This document shows positions 53,645-62,062 of a stretch of DNA of 64,000 bases, one piece after another. A model generated the notes under the pieces. The model had not been told where the DNA came from, searched no databases, and saw nothing but the letters and a program-made list of their open reading frames with translations. Where the stretch lies: NCBI GenBank assembly GCA_963715675.1, contig OY970265.1, positions 1,302,001 through 1,366,000 on the forward strand, read 5' to 3'. This DNA comes from DASVWZ01 sp963715675 (GTDB lineage Bacteria; Acidobacteriota; Terriglobia; Terriglobales; Acidobacteriaceae). Both the position numbers and the translations under genes were made by a program. The first letter of the stretch is position 1. Each line of letters begins with the position of its first letter.

Positions 53645-53904
53645 AGTGGCACCACTCCTAAACGCCCCTGGGGCATGGAACTAGAAGGCTATAATAAAGC
53701 ACAAGATTAGGGAAACCCCACATTTCTTTGGTCTGGTTACCAAAGAGTGGGTCGCACACGGTTACCTGCCATTACCCTTCACAGAGCGGAACGAACTGGG
53801 CGAGTGGGCCAACTGCCATAGCTTCATGATAAACCAAGCTTAAGGGCAGGAGTGACTGAAAAGCCCCTCACCGATAAGGTAACCAGGTGCTGTCTCTCCC
53901 GGCG
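53645..53904. other. Gap with a 7-bp stem-loop upstream of the M15-like gene
   Basis: No gene is supported between the M15-like start and the sdhB stop. CTTTGGT at 53726-53732 pairs with ACCAAAG at 53739-53745 around a six-base loop, in the region that should hold the promoter of the M15-like gene. A TATTAT on the minus strand nearby could be its -10 box, but no -35 is seen. Confidence 0.35.
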
Positions 53905-54657
53905 TCACTTGCGGAACAGATCGCCGATGGTCTGCTTCATCACTGCGCCGCCGACTTCGGAAATCGACTTGGTCAGCGGAATGTCCTTCGGACACGCCTC
54001 CAGGCAGTTCTGGGCGTACCCGCATTCCTGGATGCCGCCATCCCCCATCAGCGCTGCCAACCGCTCGCGCTTTAATGCGGCGCCCGTAGGATGGGTATTG
54101 AACAGCCGGACTTGGGAGATTGTGGCCGCGCCAACGAACCCCGTGTCGTCGTTGAATTGCGGACAAACCTCCATACAGCAGCAGCAGGAAATGCAGCGCG
54201 ACAGCGGATAGGCAGCTTCCTGCTCTTCTTCCGTCATGCGCGGACCCGAGCCGAGATCGTAGGTGCCGTCGATCGGAACCCAGGCTTTGACGGCTTTGAG
54301 ATTTTCGAAGATCACGCTGCGGTCGGTTGCCAAGTCGCGAACCACCGGAAACTTGGAAAACGGTTCCAGGCGAATGGGTTGGTCGAGATGGTCGATCAGG
54401 GCGGAGCAGGCCATTTTGGCGCGGCCGTTGATCAGCATGGCGCAAGAGCCGCAGACCTCTTCGAGGCAGTTTGAGTCGTAGGTGATGGGCGTGGTCGTTT
54501 TGCCGTCACGAGTGACCGGGTTGGCAGCGATATCCATGAGCGCGGAAATGACGTTCATGTTCGGCCGGTAGGGTACCGCAAACTCTTCCCAATGCGGCTT
54601 GCTGTTGGGAGTGGCTTGACGTTTGATCTTCAGGATGACGGATTTATTATTAGCCAT
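53905..54657 (-). CDS. sdhB: Succinate dehydrogenase iron-sulfur subunit
   Basis: SdhB carries the three clusters that link SdhA to the quinone site. In 250 residues it has the [2Fe-2S] ligands C64, C69, C72 and C84, the [4Fe-4S] set C155, C158, C161 and C165 (CISCCCCMEVC), and CLEACPKDIP for the [3Fe-4S] cluster. A run of four adjacent cysteines (158 and 159-161 region) is unusual but keeps the spacing. It is the last gene of sdhCAB. Confidence 0.94.
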   Translation of the reverse strand: MANNKSVILKIKRQATPNSKPHWEEFAVPYRPNMNVISALMDIAANPVTRDGKTTTPITYDSNCLEEVCGSCAMLINGRAKMACSALIDHLDQPIRLEPFSKFPVVRDLATDRSVIFENLKAVKAWVPIDGTYDLGSGPRMTEEEQEAAYPLSRCISCCCCMEVCPQFNDDTGFVGAATISQVRLFNTHPTGAALKRERLAALMGDGGIQECGYAQNCLEACPKDIPLTKSISEVGGAVMKQTIGDLFRK

Positions 54658-54705
54658 TCGTTCTTAGCCTTTGGCTCTTAGCCTTTAGCTGTTAGCTTGT
54701 GACGT
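54658..54705. repeat. TTAGCCTTTGGC-type repeat between sdhA and sdhB
   Basis: Four successive near-copies of the word CTTAGCCTTTGG/CTTTAGC occupy most of the 62-base gap. It is nearly the same sequence as the block at 684-713. Confidence 0.6.
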
Positions 54706-54719
54706 TGGTCGCAAATACT

Positions 54720-56489
54720 CTAGTACTTCCTCGCGCGCGGCGGAATCAGCGAGATGTCCACCGGCTCAAATTCAAACTTCGGCTCATCGGCGTCGGGGGC
54801 GAAATACGCCTTGGTTGTCTTCAGCCAATTCTTATCGTCGCGCTCCGGAAAATCCGGCTTGTAATGCGCGCCGCGCGATTCATCCCGCATGGCGGCGCCC
54901 TGCGCGATCACGCGGGACAGCTGTAACATGTTGTAAAGCTGGCGCGTGAAGGCAATCGTGGTATTCGCCCACTGCGAGCGGTCGCTCAAGTTAATGTGCC
55001 GGAACCGTTCCAGGAGCTTGCACAACTCGGCGTCAGTCTCCTGCAGCGCTTTGTTATAGCGGATCACGGTACAGTTCTTGGTCATCAGGTCGCCAAGTTC
55101 CATCCACAGCTTGAAGGGATTCTCCGTGCCATCAGATTTCATCAGCGTCGCGTTGAATTCTTCCTGATGTTTGCGCTCCGCGTCGAAATGGCCATTGCTG
55201 GTTGCGGCGGAAAGATTGCGGGCATAATTCACGGCCGCAGGGCCGGATACGAATCCGCCGTAGATGCACGACACCAGCGAATTAGCCCCCAACCGGTTGG
55301 CGCCATGATACTGGTACTCACACTCGCCGGCGGAGTAGATGCCGGGAATATTGGTGGCGTGGTTGAAGTCGATCCACAAGCCACCCATGGTGTAATGCAT
55401 GCCGGGGAAAATCTTCATGGGTGTATCGCGGGGATCGTCGCCGACAAACTTCTCGTAGATTTCCAGAATGCCCTCGAGTTTGCGGTTGAGGGTGGCGCGA
55501 TCAATGTGCGTCAGGTCGAGGTAGACCATCGGCTTGCCGTCGATTCCGAGGTTGTGCTCATACACCACCTTGAAGATGGCGCGGGTCGCGATGTCGCGAG
55601 GCACCAGGTTCCCGTACTTGGGATACCACTCTTCAAGGAAGTACCACCTTTCTTTTTCCGGAATCGACTTGGGATCGCGATTGTCCCCTGGAGTCCTGGG
55701 CACCCAGACGCGGCCACCTTCACCGCGGGCGGATTCCGACATCAGCCGCAGCTTGTCTTCTCCGGGGATCGAAGTGGGGTGCACCTGAATGAATTCGCCG
55801 TTGGCGTAGTAGCAACCCTGCTGGTACAACGCCGACTGCGCGGATCCGGTGCAGACCACCGAATTAGTGGACTTGCCGAAGATCGCGCCAATTCCGCCGG
55901 TGCAGATGATGATCGCATCGGCCGGAAAGGTCCGCACTTCCATGGAGCGCAGGTCCATGGCGCAAATGCCGCGGCAGACGCGGTTGGAGTCCAGCACAGC
56001 GGACAGGAACTCCCAATGCTCAAACTTTTTGACTTTGCCTTCGGCTTCGTGCCGCCGAACTTGTTCATCGAGCGCATAGAGAAGTTGCTGGCCGGTGGTA
56101 GCCCCGGCGAATGCGGTGCGGTTGTAGAGTGTGCCGCCGAAGCGCCGGAAATCCAGCAATCCTTCGGGAGTGCGGTTGAAAGGCACGCCCATGCGGTCGA
56201 GCAGATCGATGATGCCGGGGGCAGCGTCGCACATGCCTTTGACCGGCGGCTGGTTGGCCAGGAAATCGCCGCCGTAAACCGTGTCGTCCAAGTGTTTCCA
56301 GGTCGAGTCGCCTTCTCCCTTGAGGTTCTTGGCGGCGTTGATGCCGCCCTGGGCACAGACCGAGTGGGAACGCTTCACCGGAACAATGGAGAACAGGTCA
56401 ACCTCGCCGCCCATCTCCACGATTCGGATGACGGCCGAGAGCCCCGCCAAGCCGCCGCCCACGACTATGATCTTCGGATTTGATGCCAT
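54720..56489 (-). CDS. sdhA: Succinate dehydrogenase flavoprotein subunit
   Basis: SdhA oxidises succinate to fumarate with covalently bound FAD. The 589-residue protein has the N-terminal dinucleotide motif VVGGGLAGLSAV, the FAD-linked His42 in RSHSVCAQGGINAA, the active-site region HPTSIPGEDKLRLMSESARG, and MGGLWIDFNHATNIPG with GANSLVSCIYGG near the C-terminal FAD site. It lies between sdhC and sdhB on the minus strand. Confidence 0.95.
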   Translation of the reverse strand: MASNPKIIVVGGGLAGLSAVIRIVEMGGEVDLFSIVPVKRSHSVCAQGGINAAKNLKGEGDSTWKHLDDTVYGGDFLANQPPVKGMCDAAPGIIDLLDRMGVPFNRTPEGLLDFRRFGGTLYNRTAFAGATTGQQLLYALDEQVRRHEAEGKVKKFEHWEFLSAVLDSNRVCRGICAMDLRSMEVRTFPADAIIICTGGIGAIFGKSTNSVVCTGSAQSALYQQGCYYANGEFIQVHPTSIPGEDKLRLMSESARGEGGRVWVPRTPGDNRDPKSIPEKERWYFLEEWYPKYGNLVPRDIATRAIFKVVYEHNLGIDGKPMVYLDLTHIDRATLNRKLEGILEIYEKFVGDDPRDTPMKIFPGMHYTMGGLWIDFNHATNIPGIYSAGECEYQYHGANRLGANSLVSCIYGGFVSGPAAVNYARNLSAATSNGHFDAERKHQEEFNATLMKSDGTENPFKLWMELGDLMTKNCTVIRYNKALQETDAELCKLLERFRHINLSDRSQWANTTIAFTRQLYNMLQLSRVIAQGAAMRDESRGAHYKPDFPERDDKNWLKTTKAYFAPDADEPKFEFEPVDISLIPPRARKY

Positions 56490-56529
56490 GATTTATCCTG
56501 CTGGCCTTTCGTATGAATTGCCGGTACTC

Positions 56530-57282
56530 TCATTGCGCAGCGCCCGGCCCAGCCTCCACGATGCGTGCGCCCGCCGGGTCAGTTGGCTGCTGCGGGTAAC
56601 GAGACCGGAAAGTGTAGAGGCTGGCCACGCCGACCGCGCTCATGACCAGAAATAGTCCCAGGCACACCCTCAGGAATCGTTGACGCGACTTCTCTCCGGT
56701 AGTCAGGCCCCACTTGGCGGAGAACAGCCAAATGCCGTAAGCGAAATGCCAGGACGCCGACACCAGACCAACCGCATAGAACGCCAGCAGCAGCGGCGAT
56801 ATGACTTCCAGTTGTACTTTGCCGAAGGAGGCCCCGGGGAACTCATGCAGATCAATGCCGGCGAACCGCATCGTCCAGGTGTGCCACAGGATGTAGGCGA
56901 ACGCAATGATGCCGCTCCAGCGCTGCACCGTGTACATCCAGTTGCCTGTCCACGGGTAGTCGCCGACGTTGGTTTCTCCGCGGTACCAGATATAGAAACC
57001 GTACAGTGCGTGGAAGAGGATGGGGATCCAGATGCCAAAAATCTCAAGCAGGGGAACCAAGGGAAGACTGGCCAGAAAGCGCACTTGGCGAGCATACGCT
57101 GCCGGACCGCCAATCGCGGCCGAGTTCGAGATCAGAACGTGCTCGAACAGGAAAGCCCCGACCGGGATAATGCCGGTGAGCGAGTGCAGACGGCGGAGCA
57201 GAAAAGAATATCCCTGGCCGGCCCGCAATGGAGCCACTCCAGGTTTGATCGTTGGAGCCGCAGAACTGGCGGTTGCAGCCAC
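56530..57282 (-). CDS. sdhC: Succinate dehydrogenase cytochrome b558 subunit (single five-helix type)
   Basis: The 250-residue protein has five membrane helices with conserved His residues (LLRRLHSLTG, FLFEHVL, LFHALYGFY, ILWHTWTMRF, SWHFAYGIW) as in the diheme B. subtilis-type SdhC. No sdhD is needed with this type. I chose the GTG at 57282 since AAGGAG lies six bases upstream; the longer frame from 57354 starts at TTG and reads through non-conserved sequence. It is the first gene of sdhCAB; the gap up to 57523 shows no gene. Confidence 0.88.
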   Translation of the reverse strand: MAATASSAAPTIKPGVAPLRAGQGYSFLLRRLHSLTGIIPVGAFLFEHVLISNSAAIGGPAAYARQVRFLASLPLVPLLEIFGIWIPILFHALYGFYIWYRGETNVGDYPWTGNWMYTVQRWSGIIAFAYILWHTWTMRFAGIDLHEFPGASFGKVQLEVISPLLLAFYAVGLVSASWHFAYGIWLFSAKWGLTTGEKSRQRFLRVCLGLFLVMSAVGVASLYTFRSRYPQQPTDPAGARIVEAGPGAAQ

Positions 57283-57523
57283 AGAACGCTCCTTGCAACG
57301 TCTAGAATGACAAAATAACCGACCATTGTCTTCCTCCGGGAGAGAGGAAGTCAAGGAACACGGTCCCAGTGCTTAGATGATGCACATGGCGGTAAGGTCG
57401 CGGTGTCGACTGTTCAGGTCCTGCGTCTACTGATACCGCGCCGATTGCTTCGGTTGAGGAAAGACAGGCCCCGCGGGGTTCCGAAAAATCCGGGCTATGA
57501 CGATGGGGCGTGCCAGGTAGCAT

Positions 57524-58369
57524 CTATGCGGCAGAGGCTGCCTGGGACTTTTGGCGGGATGCGGGTTTCCGTCCAAGAGTCGGAACTATCCCAATCAGCT
57601 TTGCGAAACGGGAACGAATCTCCGCGACCGCATCGAGCGCCGCGCGGTATTTGGCCCGGGTGAGGTTTTGCAGCATGGCGACGAGTGCCGACTCACGCGC
57701 TCCACCCAAGAGCTTCTCGGCTTTTTGAGTCATCTTCCACCAGTCATGCCAATCGCCGATCACATCCTGCGCCAATTTCAGTTGTTCCACCAGTTGCCTG
57801 GCACCCGGGTCGGAGCGATCCAATTCCGCAATGTAACGGGCGCGCTTTCCCACGATGCGATATTGGTGCAGCCCTCTCTCAGTCAGTGGGAAGGTGCTCC
57901 TACCCAACTCAGTGAGGCGACTGAACGCCAATGCGAGGGGAACAGCGTCTTTCACTCGGTCGAGCTGACTCGCGGCCCGGTTCGCCCGCCGACGAATCTC
58001 TTTTTCGGTGTTTCGATCCAAAGCCTTGGACAGCTTCTTTTCGTTCTTCAGCCGTTCCGCTGCAAGTGCTCGGATAAGCTTAGCCTGGTCGCCGTTGCCG
58101 CCAGGAACCTTCAAAGTCTCCAAGGCTGACATCTGTACGTCCAGGTCGCGTACTTTCCCGGCCTTTCTTCGAATTCCCGCCAGCAACTCCAGCAACTTTT
58201 TGTCGTTCCGATCAGGCTGGGGAACGATCTCGCTCAACAACGATTCGACTCTTCGACTGGTGGTGCGAAGTTTGTGGACTGCGTCGGGCGTCGTCTTTTT
58301 CCGCAGTTTTGAAAACTCGCGACCGAGGCTGTCGAAAGTGCGGCGACAATGTTTGATGTCGATCGGCAT
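57524..58369 (-). CDS. CHAD domain protein
   Basis: The 281-residue protein is a helical CHAD domain rich in conserved basic residues (VHKLRTTSRRVESLL, KVRDLDVQ, LHQYRIVGKRARYIAEL). CHAD domains bind inorganic polyphosphate and localise to polyphosphate granules. No CYTH triphosphatase domain is attached. It is divergent from pstC across a 149-base gap with a Pho-box-like repeat, which fits a role in phosphate storage. The ATG at 58369 (MPIDIKHCRR) is preferred to one four codons upstream. Confidence 0.82.
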   Translation of the reverse strand: MPIDIKHCRRTFDSLGREFSKLRKKTTPDAVHKLRTTSRRVESLLSEIVPQPDRNDKKLLELLAGIRRKAGKVRDLDVQMSALETLKVPGGNGDQAKLIRALAAERLKNEKKLSKALDRNTEKEIRRRANRAASQLDRVKDAVPLALAFSRLTELGRSTFPLTERGLHQYRIVGKRARYIAELDRSDPGARQLVEQLKLAQDVIGDWHDWWKMTQKAEKLLGGARESALVAMLQNLTRAKYRAALDAVAEIRSRFAKLIGIVPTLGRKPASRQKSQAASAA

Positions 58370-58477
58370 AGCGGTCCGCAAGGTACGTAAGGTTACAAGG
58401 GAAGCCAGGAAAATTCAATCGAGGAGCTGACCACTGGAAGTTCCTCAGCCCGGCCACGTCCATGAAAAGCTGACTCA

Positions 58478-58499
58478 TTTTAACACTCCTGTAACACTG
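58478..58499 (+). promoter_or_regulatory. Pho-box-like direct repeat upstream of pstC
   Basis: Two 11-base units, TTTTAACACTC and CTGTAACACTG, lie head to tail and share TAACACT with an 11-base period, the spacing of PhoB/PhoP boxes. TTAACA-N5-GTAACA also resembles the Bacillus PhoP box. It lies between the divergent CHAD and pstC genes, 20 bases before the pstC ATG, so a PhoB/PhoP-like regulator may drive one or both. Confidence 0.5.
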
Positions 58500-58518
58500 C
58501 TCTGCTAGCCTTCTGAAG

Positions 58519-59553
58519 ATGGCCAACCACGCTTTTGGAGCGCCACATTTGGATGCACCGCAACCGATTGCTAAGCCGGAACTTGTGGCGAGGGCCAAGA
58601 CCAAAACGGACCCTCTCGTGAAAGCCGGGAGTAGCCAGGTGGCAGACGACATTTTCCACTATGCCATGCTGGCGTGTGGGGTATGTGTTCTGGCGCTGGT
58701 GGCGGTTATCATCTACGAGTTAGTCACCCGTTCCAGTTTGTCCTGGCATGCCTTCGGGCTCAAGTTTTTCTTTCGTAGCGAGTGGGACCCGGTCAACGAA
58801 CAATTTGGCGCCTTACCCTTCGTGTATGGGACGATTGTCTCTTCGATACTGGCCCTGCTGCTTGCCGTGCCGCTTGCCCTCGGGGTAGCGACCTTCATTA
58901 CGGAGATGTGTCCCCGCCGTCTGAAGGGCATCCTGGCCTTCACCACTGAGCTCCTGGCCGCCATTCCGAGTGTCATCTACGGGCTATGGGCGATTTTCGT
59001 TCTGGTGCCGGTCCTGCGCCAGTATGTGCAGCCCTGGTTGGCACGGCTGTTTGGCTGGACCGGCCTTTTTGAAGGGCCTCCGTACGGCATCGGTATGCTG
59101 GCTGCGGGAATCATTCTGGCCATTATGGTGGTCCCCATCGTCTCTTCCATCACACGTGAGGTCATGACGGCAGTGCCGCAGCAGCAAAGGGAAGCGGTTC
59201 TGGCTTTGGGCGCAACCCGCTGGGAGATGATCCGCACCGGGGTACTTCGCAATGCGCGGGCGGGAATTCTGGGCGGCGTCATTCTGGGCTTGGGGCGTGC
59301 GCTGGGCGAGACCATGGCGGTGACAATGGTGATTGGCAACCGCCCCGAGATCGCCCGTTCTCTATTCGCTCCCGGTTACACCATGGCCAGTGTAATTGCC
59401 AATGAATTCAGCGAAGCCACCAGCGACACTTATCTGAGTGCGTTGGTCGAGGTGGGCTTGGCGCTGTTTCTGGTCACCATCATCGTGAACATTCTGGCAC
59501 AGATTCTGGTCTGGAGCGTCACGCGCGGCATGCCTGCGAGGGGTCATGCCTGA
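58519..59553 (+). CDS. pstC: Phosphate ABC transporter permease PstC
   Basis: PstC is one of the two permeases of the high-affinity phosphate importer. The 344-residue protein has about six membrane helices, with the permease loop EAVLALGATRWEMIRTGVL and the GRALGETMAVTMVIGN segment typical of PstC. An unusually long cytosolic N-terminus (about 45 residues) precedes helix 1. No clear ribosome site precedes the ATG. No pstS gene is adjacent, although it usually lies just upstream. Its end overlaps pstA by eight bases. Confidence 0.92.
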   Translation: MANHAFGAPHLDAPQPIAKPELVARAKTKTDPLVKAGSSQVADDIFHYAMLACGVCVLALVAVIIYELVTRSSLSWHAFGLKFFFRSEWDPVNEQFGALPFVYGTIVSSILALLLAVPLALGVATFITEMCPRRLKGILAFTTELLAAIPSVIYGLWAIFVLVPVLRQYVQPWLARLFGWTGLFEGPPYGIGMLAAGIILAIMVVPIVSSITREVMTAVPQQQREAVLALGATRWEMIRTGVLRNARAGILGGVILGLGRALGETMAVTMVIGNRPEIARSLFAPGYTMASVIANEFSEATSDTYLSALVEVGLALFLVTIIVNILAQILVWSVTRGMPARGHA

Positions 59554-60433
59554 TCGCTCAACCGCCCCGGTCAGCTTTACCACAGCTCCCGTGAGTTTGT
59601 ATCGGCGTGCCGTAAACCTGACGATGACCTTGCTGGCGGTGGCGGCTGTGGTGCTGGTCTTGCTGCCGTTGGGAGCGATTTTCGCCTACCTCGTCATCCG
59701 AGGAATCGGTTCACTCAACTGGGCGTTTCTCACTCAGATTCCGAGGCCGGTCGGTGAACCGGGCGGCGGCATGGCAAATGCCATCGCGGGAAGCGGGTTG
59801 ATTCTGCTCATTGCCAGTTCCATGGGAGTACCCATCGGCATCGGCGCCGGAATTTATCTGGCGGAGTACGGCCGCAATCGTCTTGGGAATGTGATCCGCT
59901 TCACGGCGGATGTGCTGAACGGGGTCCCGTCGATTGTGGTCGGTATTGTCGCCTACGCGATTGTCGTACTCACGCAAGGGCATTTTTCGGCATTGGCCGG
60001 TGGAGTGGCGTTGGCCATCATGATGATTCCCACCATCACTCGGACGACCGAAGAGATGCTTCTGCTGGTACCCCATGCGGTACGCGAAGCGGCCTACGGA
60101 CTGGGGGTCTCCCGATGGCGTACGACGCTTTCCATTACTTTGCGTACGGCAACTTCAGGCGTGATCACCGGAGTCATGCTGGCATTCGCGCGGGTGGCGG
60201 GTGAGACCGCCCCGCTTTTGTTCACGGCGTTTGGCAACCAGTACTGGAATTGGAAGATCAATCAACCGACGGCGGCGCTTTCGCTCCAGGTGTTCACCTA
60301 CGCGATTTCGCCGTATGACGAGCAGCACCGTCTGGCTTGGGCGGGCGCGCTGATCCTGATCTTGCTCATCGTAACCGCGGTGAGTGCGGTGCGGATTGTG
60401 GCCAGCCGCGGTATGCTCAAGGGAGCAAACTGA
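59546..60433 (+). CDS. pstA: Phosphate ABC transporter permease PstA
   Basis: PstA pairs with PstC in the inner membrane. The 295-residue protein has six helices, GGMANAIAGSGLILLIASSM, the permease loop REAAYGLGVSRWRTTLSITL and RVAGETAPLLFTAFGNQYWN. It overlaps pstC by eight bases and precedes pstB by three. Confidence 0.93.
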   Translation: MPDRSTAPVSFTTAPVSLYRRAVNLTMTLLAVAAVVLVLLPLGAIFAYLVIRGIGSLNWAFLTQIPRPVGEPGGGMANAIAGSGLILLIASSMGVPIGIGAGIYLAEYGRNRLGNVIRFTADVLNGVPSIVVGIVAYAIVVLTQGHFSALAGGVALAIMMIPTITRTTEEMLLLVPHAVREAAYGLGVSRWRTTLSITLRTATSGVITGVMLAFARVAGETAPLLFTAFGNQYWNWKINQPTAALSLQVFTYAISPYDEQHRLAWAGALILILLIVTAVSAVRIVASRGMLKGAN

Positions 60434-60436
60434 GTT

Positions 60437-61195
60437 ATGGGAGTTGGCATCAAGGTCGAACACCTGGACGCCTGGTTCGGTAAGACCCAGGCCCTATATG
60501 ACATCAACATGGATGTGCCTGCCAACCACGCCACAGCCGTGATCGGACCTTCGGGTTGCGGCAAATCGACCTACGTACGCTGCCTGAACCGCATGCACGA
60601 GACCATTCCCGACGCGCGCGCCAGCGGCAGGGTCGCCATTGGCGAACTCGACGTTTACAACGGCACGCCGGCAGTGCAGATTCGACGGCGCATCGGCATG
60701 GTGTTTCAGAAACCGAATCCGTTCCCCACCATGTCTATCTACGACAATGTGGCCGCTGGATTGAAGCTGAATGGCTTCCGCGACCGGCGCCGGTTGGATG
60801 AAATCGTGGAACGCTCGCTGAAGCTCTCGGCGCTGTGGGACGAAGTCAAGGACCACTTGCGCAAGAAGTCCGGAGCCAGCCTGTCGGGTGGGCAGCAGCA
60901 ACGGCTGTGCATTGCGCGAGCCCTGGCGGTCGAACCCGAAGTCCTGCTGATGGACGAACCCTGCTCGGCGCTGGATCCGATTTCCACCGGGAAAATTGAA
61001 GAACTGATCTTTCAGCTCAAGGAAGACTTTACCATCGTCATTGTGACCCACAATATGCAGCAGGCGTCGCGGGTCGCCGAGTTCACCGGGTTTTTCCTGC
61101 TCGGCAAGTTGATTGAATTCGACAAGACTGAGAAGATCTTTACCACCCCGTCTGACAAACGGACGGAAGACTATATTACAGGCAGGTTTGGATGA
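60437..61195 (+). CDS. pstB: Phosphate ABC transporter ATPase PstB
   Basis: The 252-residue ATPase has Walker A GPSGCGKST at 37-45, the PstB-specific QKPNPFPTMSIYDNV, signature LSGGQQQR at 149-156, Walker B LLMDEP at 170-175 and THNMQQASRVAEFTGFFLLG. It energises phosphate import through PstC and PstA. It is four-base coupled to phoU (ATGA). Confidence 0.95.
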   Translation: MGVGIKVEHLDAWFGKTQALYDINMDVPANHATAVIGPSGCGKSTYVRCLNRMHETIPDARASGRVAIGELDVYNGTPAVQIRRRIGMVFQKPNPFPTMSIYDNVAAGLKLNGFRDRRRLDEIVERSLKLSALWDEVKDHLRKKSGASLSGGQQQRLCIARALAVEPEVLLMDEPCSALDPISTGKIEELIFQLKEDFTIVIVTHNMQQASRVAEFTGFFLLGKLIEFDKTEKIFTTPSDKRTEDYITGRFG

Positions 61196-61890
61196 TGCGT
61201 ACCCGCTTTCAACAGGGATTGGACGAACTCCGGACGCGTTTGCTGCGTATGAGTGGTCTGGCCGAGCAGGCCGTCGATCGCGCCTGCCAGGCATACATCG
61301 ATCGCGATCTGACCCGCTGTCAAATGGTGTTGGAGGGCGAGTCCGAGATCAATCTGACGGAACGCGAGATCGACGAACTGGCCTTCGACCTGCTTGCCAT
61401 GCAACAACCTATGGCTGTGGACCTGCGTTTCATCCTTGCGGTGACCAAGATCAACTCCGATCTGGAGCGGGTGGGCGACCAGGCGGTGAACATCGCCGAA
61501 CGCGTGATGGACATGGTGGAACTGCCGAAGGTGGATCTTCCCGTCGACATTGCCCGCATGGCGGCCGCTGCCTCGGCGATGGTCCAGCGCTCGTTGGAAT
61601 CTTTCGTCGAAGCGAAAGCCGAGCTTGCCCAAGCCGTCCTGGAAATGGACAACGTGGTCGACCGCATGCGCGACGAAGCTTTCATCAACCTGGTTCAAGC
61701 GATGAACGAGCGGCCGGAGGTGACTCGTCAGGCGCTGGACGCGCTGCTCATTGCCCGCAACCTGGAGCGGGTGGCCGACCACGCCACCAACATCGCGGAA
61801 GACGTCATCTTCTGGGTGCGTGGCGCTGATGTCCGCCACAACATCTCTCCAGACTCACCTTTACAACAAGAAGCTACTGACACTCGTTAA
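61192..61890 (+). CDS. phoU: Phosphate signalling protein PhoU
   Basis: PhoU links the Pst importer to the PhoR/PhoB response and keeps it off when phosphate is ample. The 232-residue protein has two PhoU helical repeats (FQQGLDELRTRLLRMSGLAE and the second from about residue 118), each with the metal-binding E/DxxxD pattern (LERVGDQAVNIAERV, LERVADHATNIAEDV). Its start overlaps the pstB stop. Confidence 0.94.
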   Translation: MMRTRFQQGLDELRTRLLRMSGLAEQAVDRACQAYIDRDLTRCQMVLEGESEINLTEREIDELAFDLLAMQQPMAVDLRFILAVTKINSDLERVGDQAVNIAERVMDMVELPKVDLPVDIARMAAAASAMVQRSLESFVEAKAELAQAVLEMDNVVDRMRDEAFINLVQAMNERPEVTRQALDALLIARNLERVADHATNIAEDVIFWVRGADVRHNISPDSPLQQEATDTR

Positions 61891-62062
61891 TTGGCGGCAA
61901 CTCAGGGACGGAGGGCCGGCGAGATCGGCGTTTTTCGTCTGGTGGAGTCGCTGTCGAGCCGCATCTTTTCCTTGCGTCATTTTGGACGGTCGTTGCTACC
62001 CCCTCCGCGCCCTCGTCGGTGAGTTACACTGGTGGTTTCGCGCAGCTAAGCAGGAGAGATCC

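Noticed and set aside
54996..56483. A 495-codon open frame on the plus strand opposite sdhA.
   Set aside because: sdhA is complete with FAD and active-site motifs. The opposite frame has no family features.
61891..62062. Search for a second Pho box before the YncE/phosphatase gene.
   Set aside because: No TAACACT-like or CTGTCA-like repeat with 11-base spacing is visible there.
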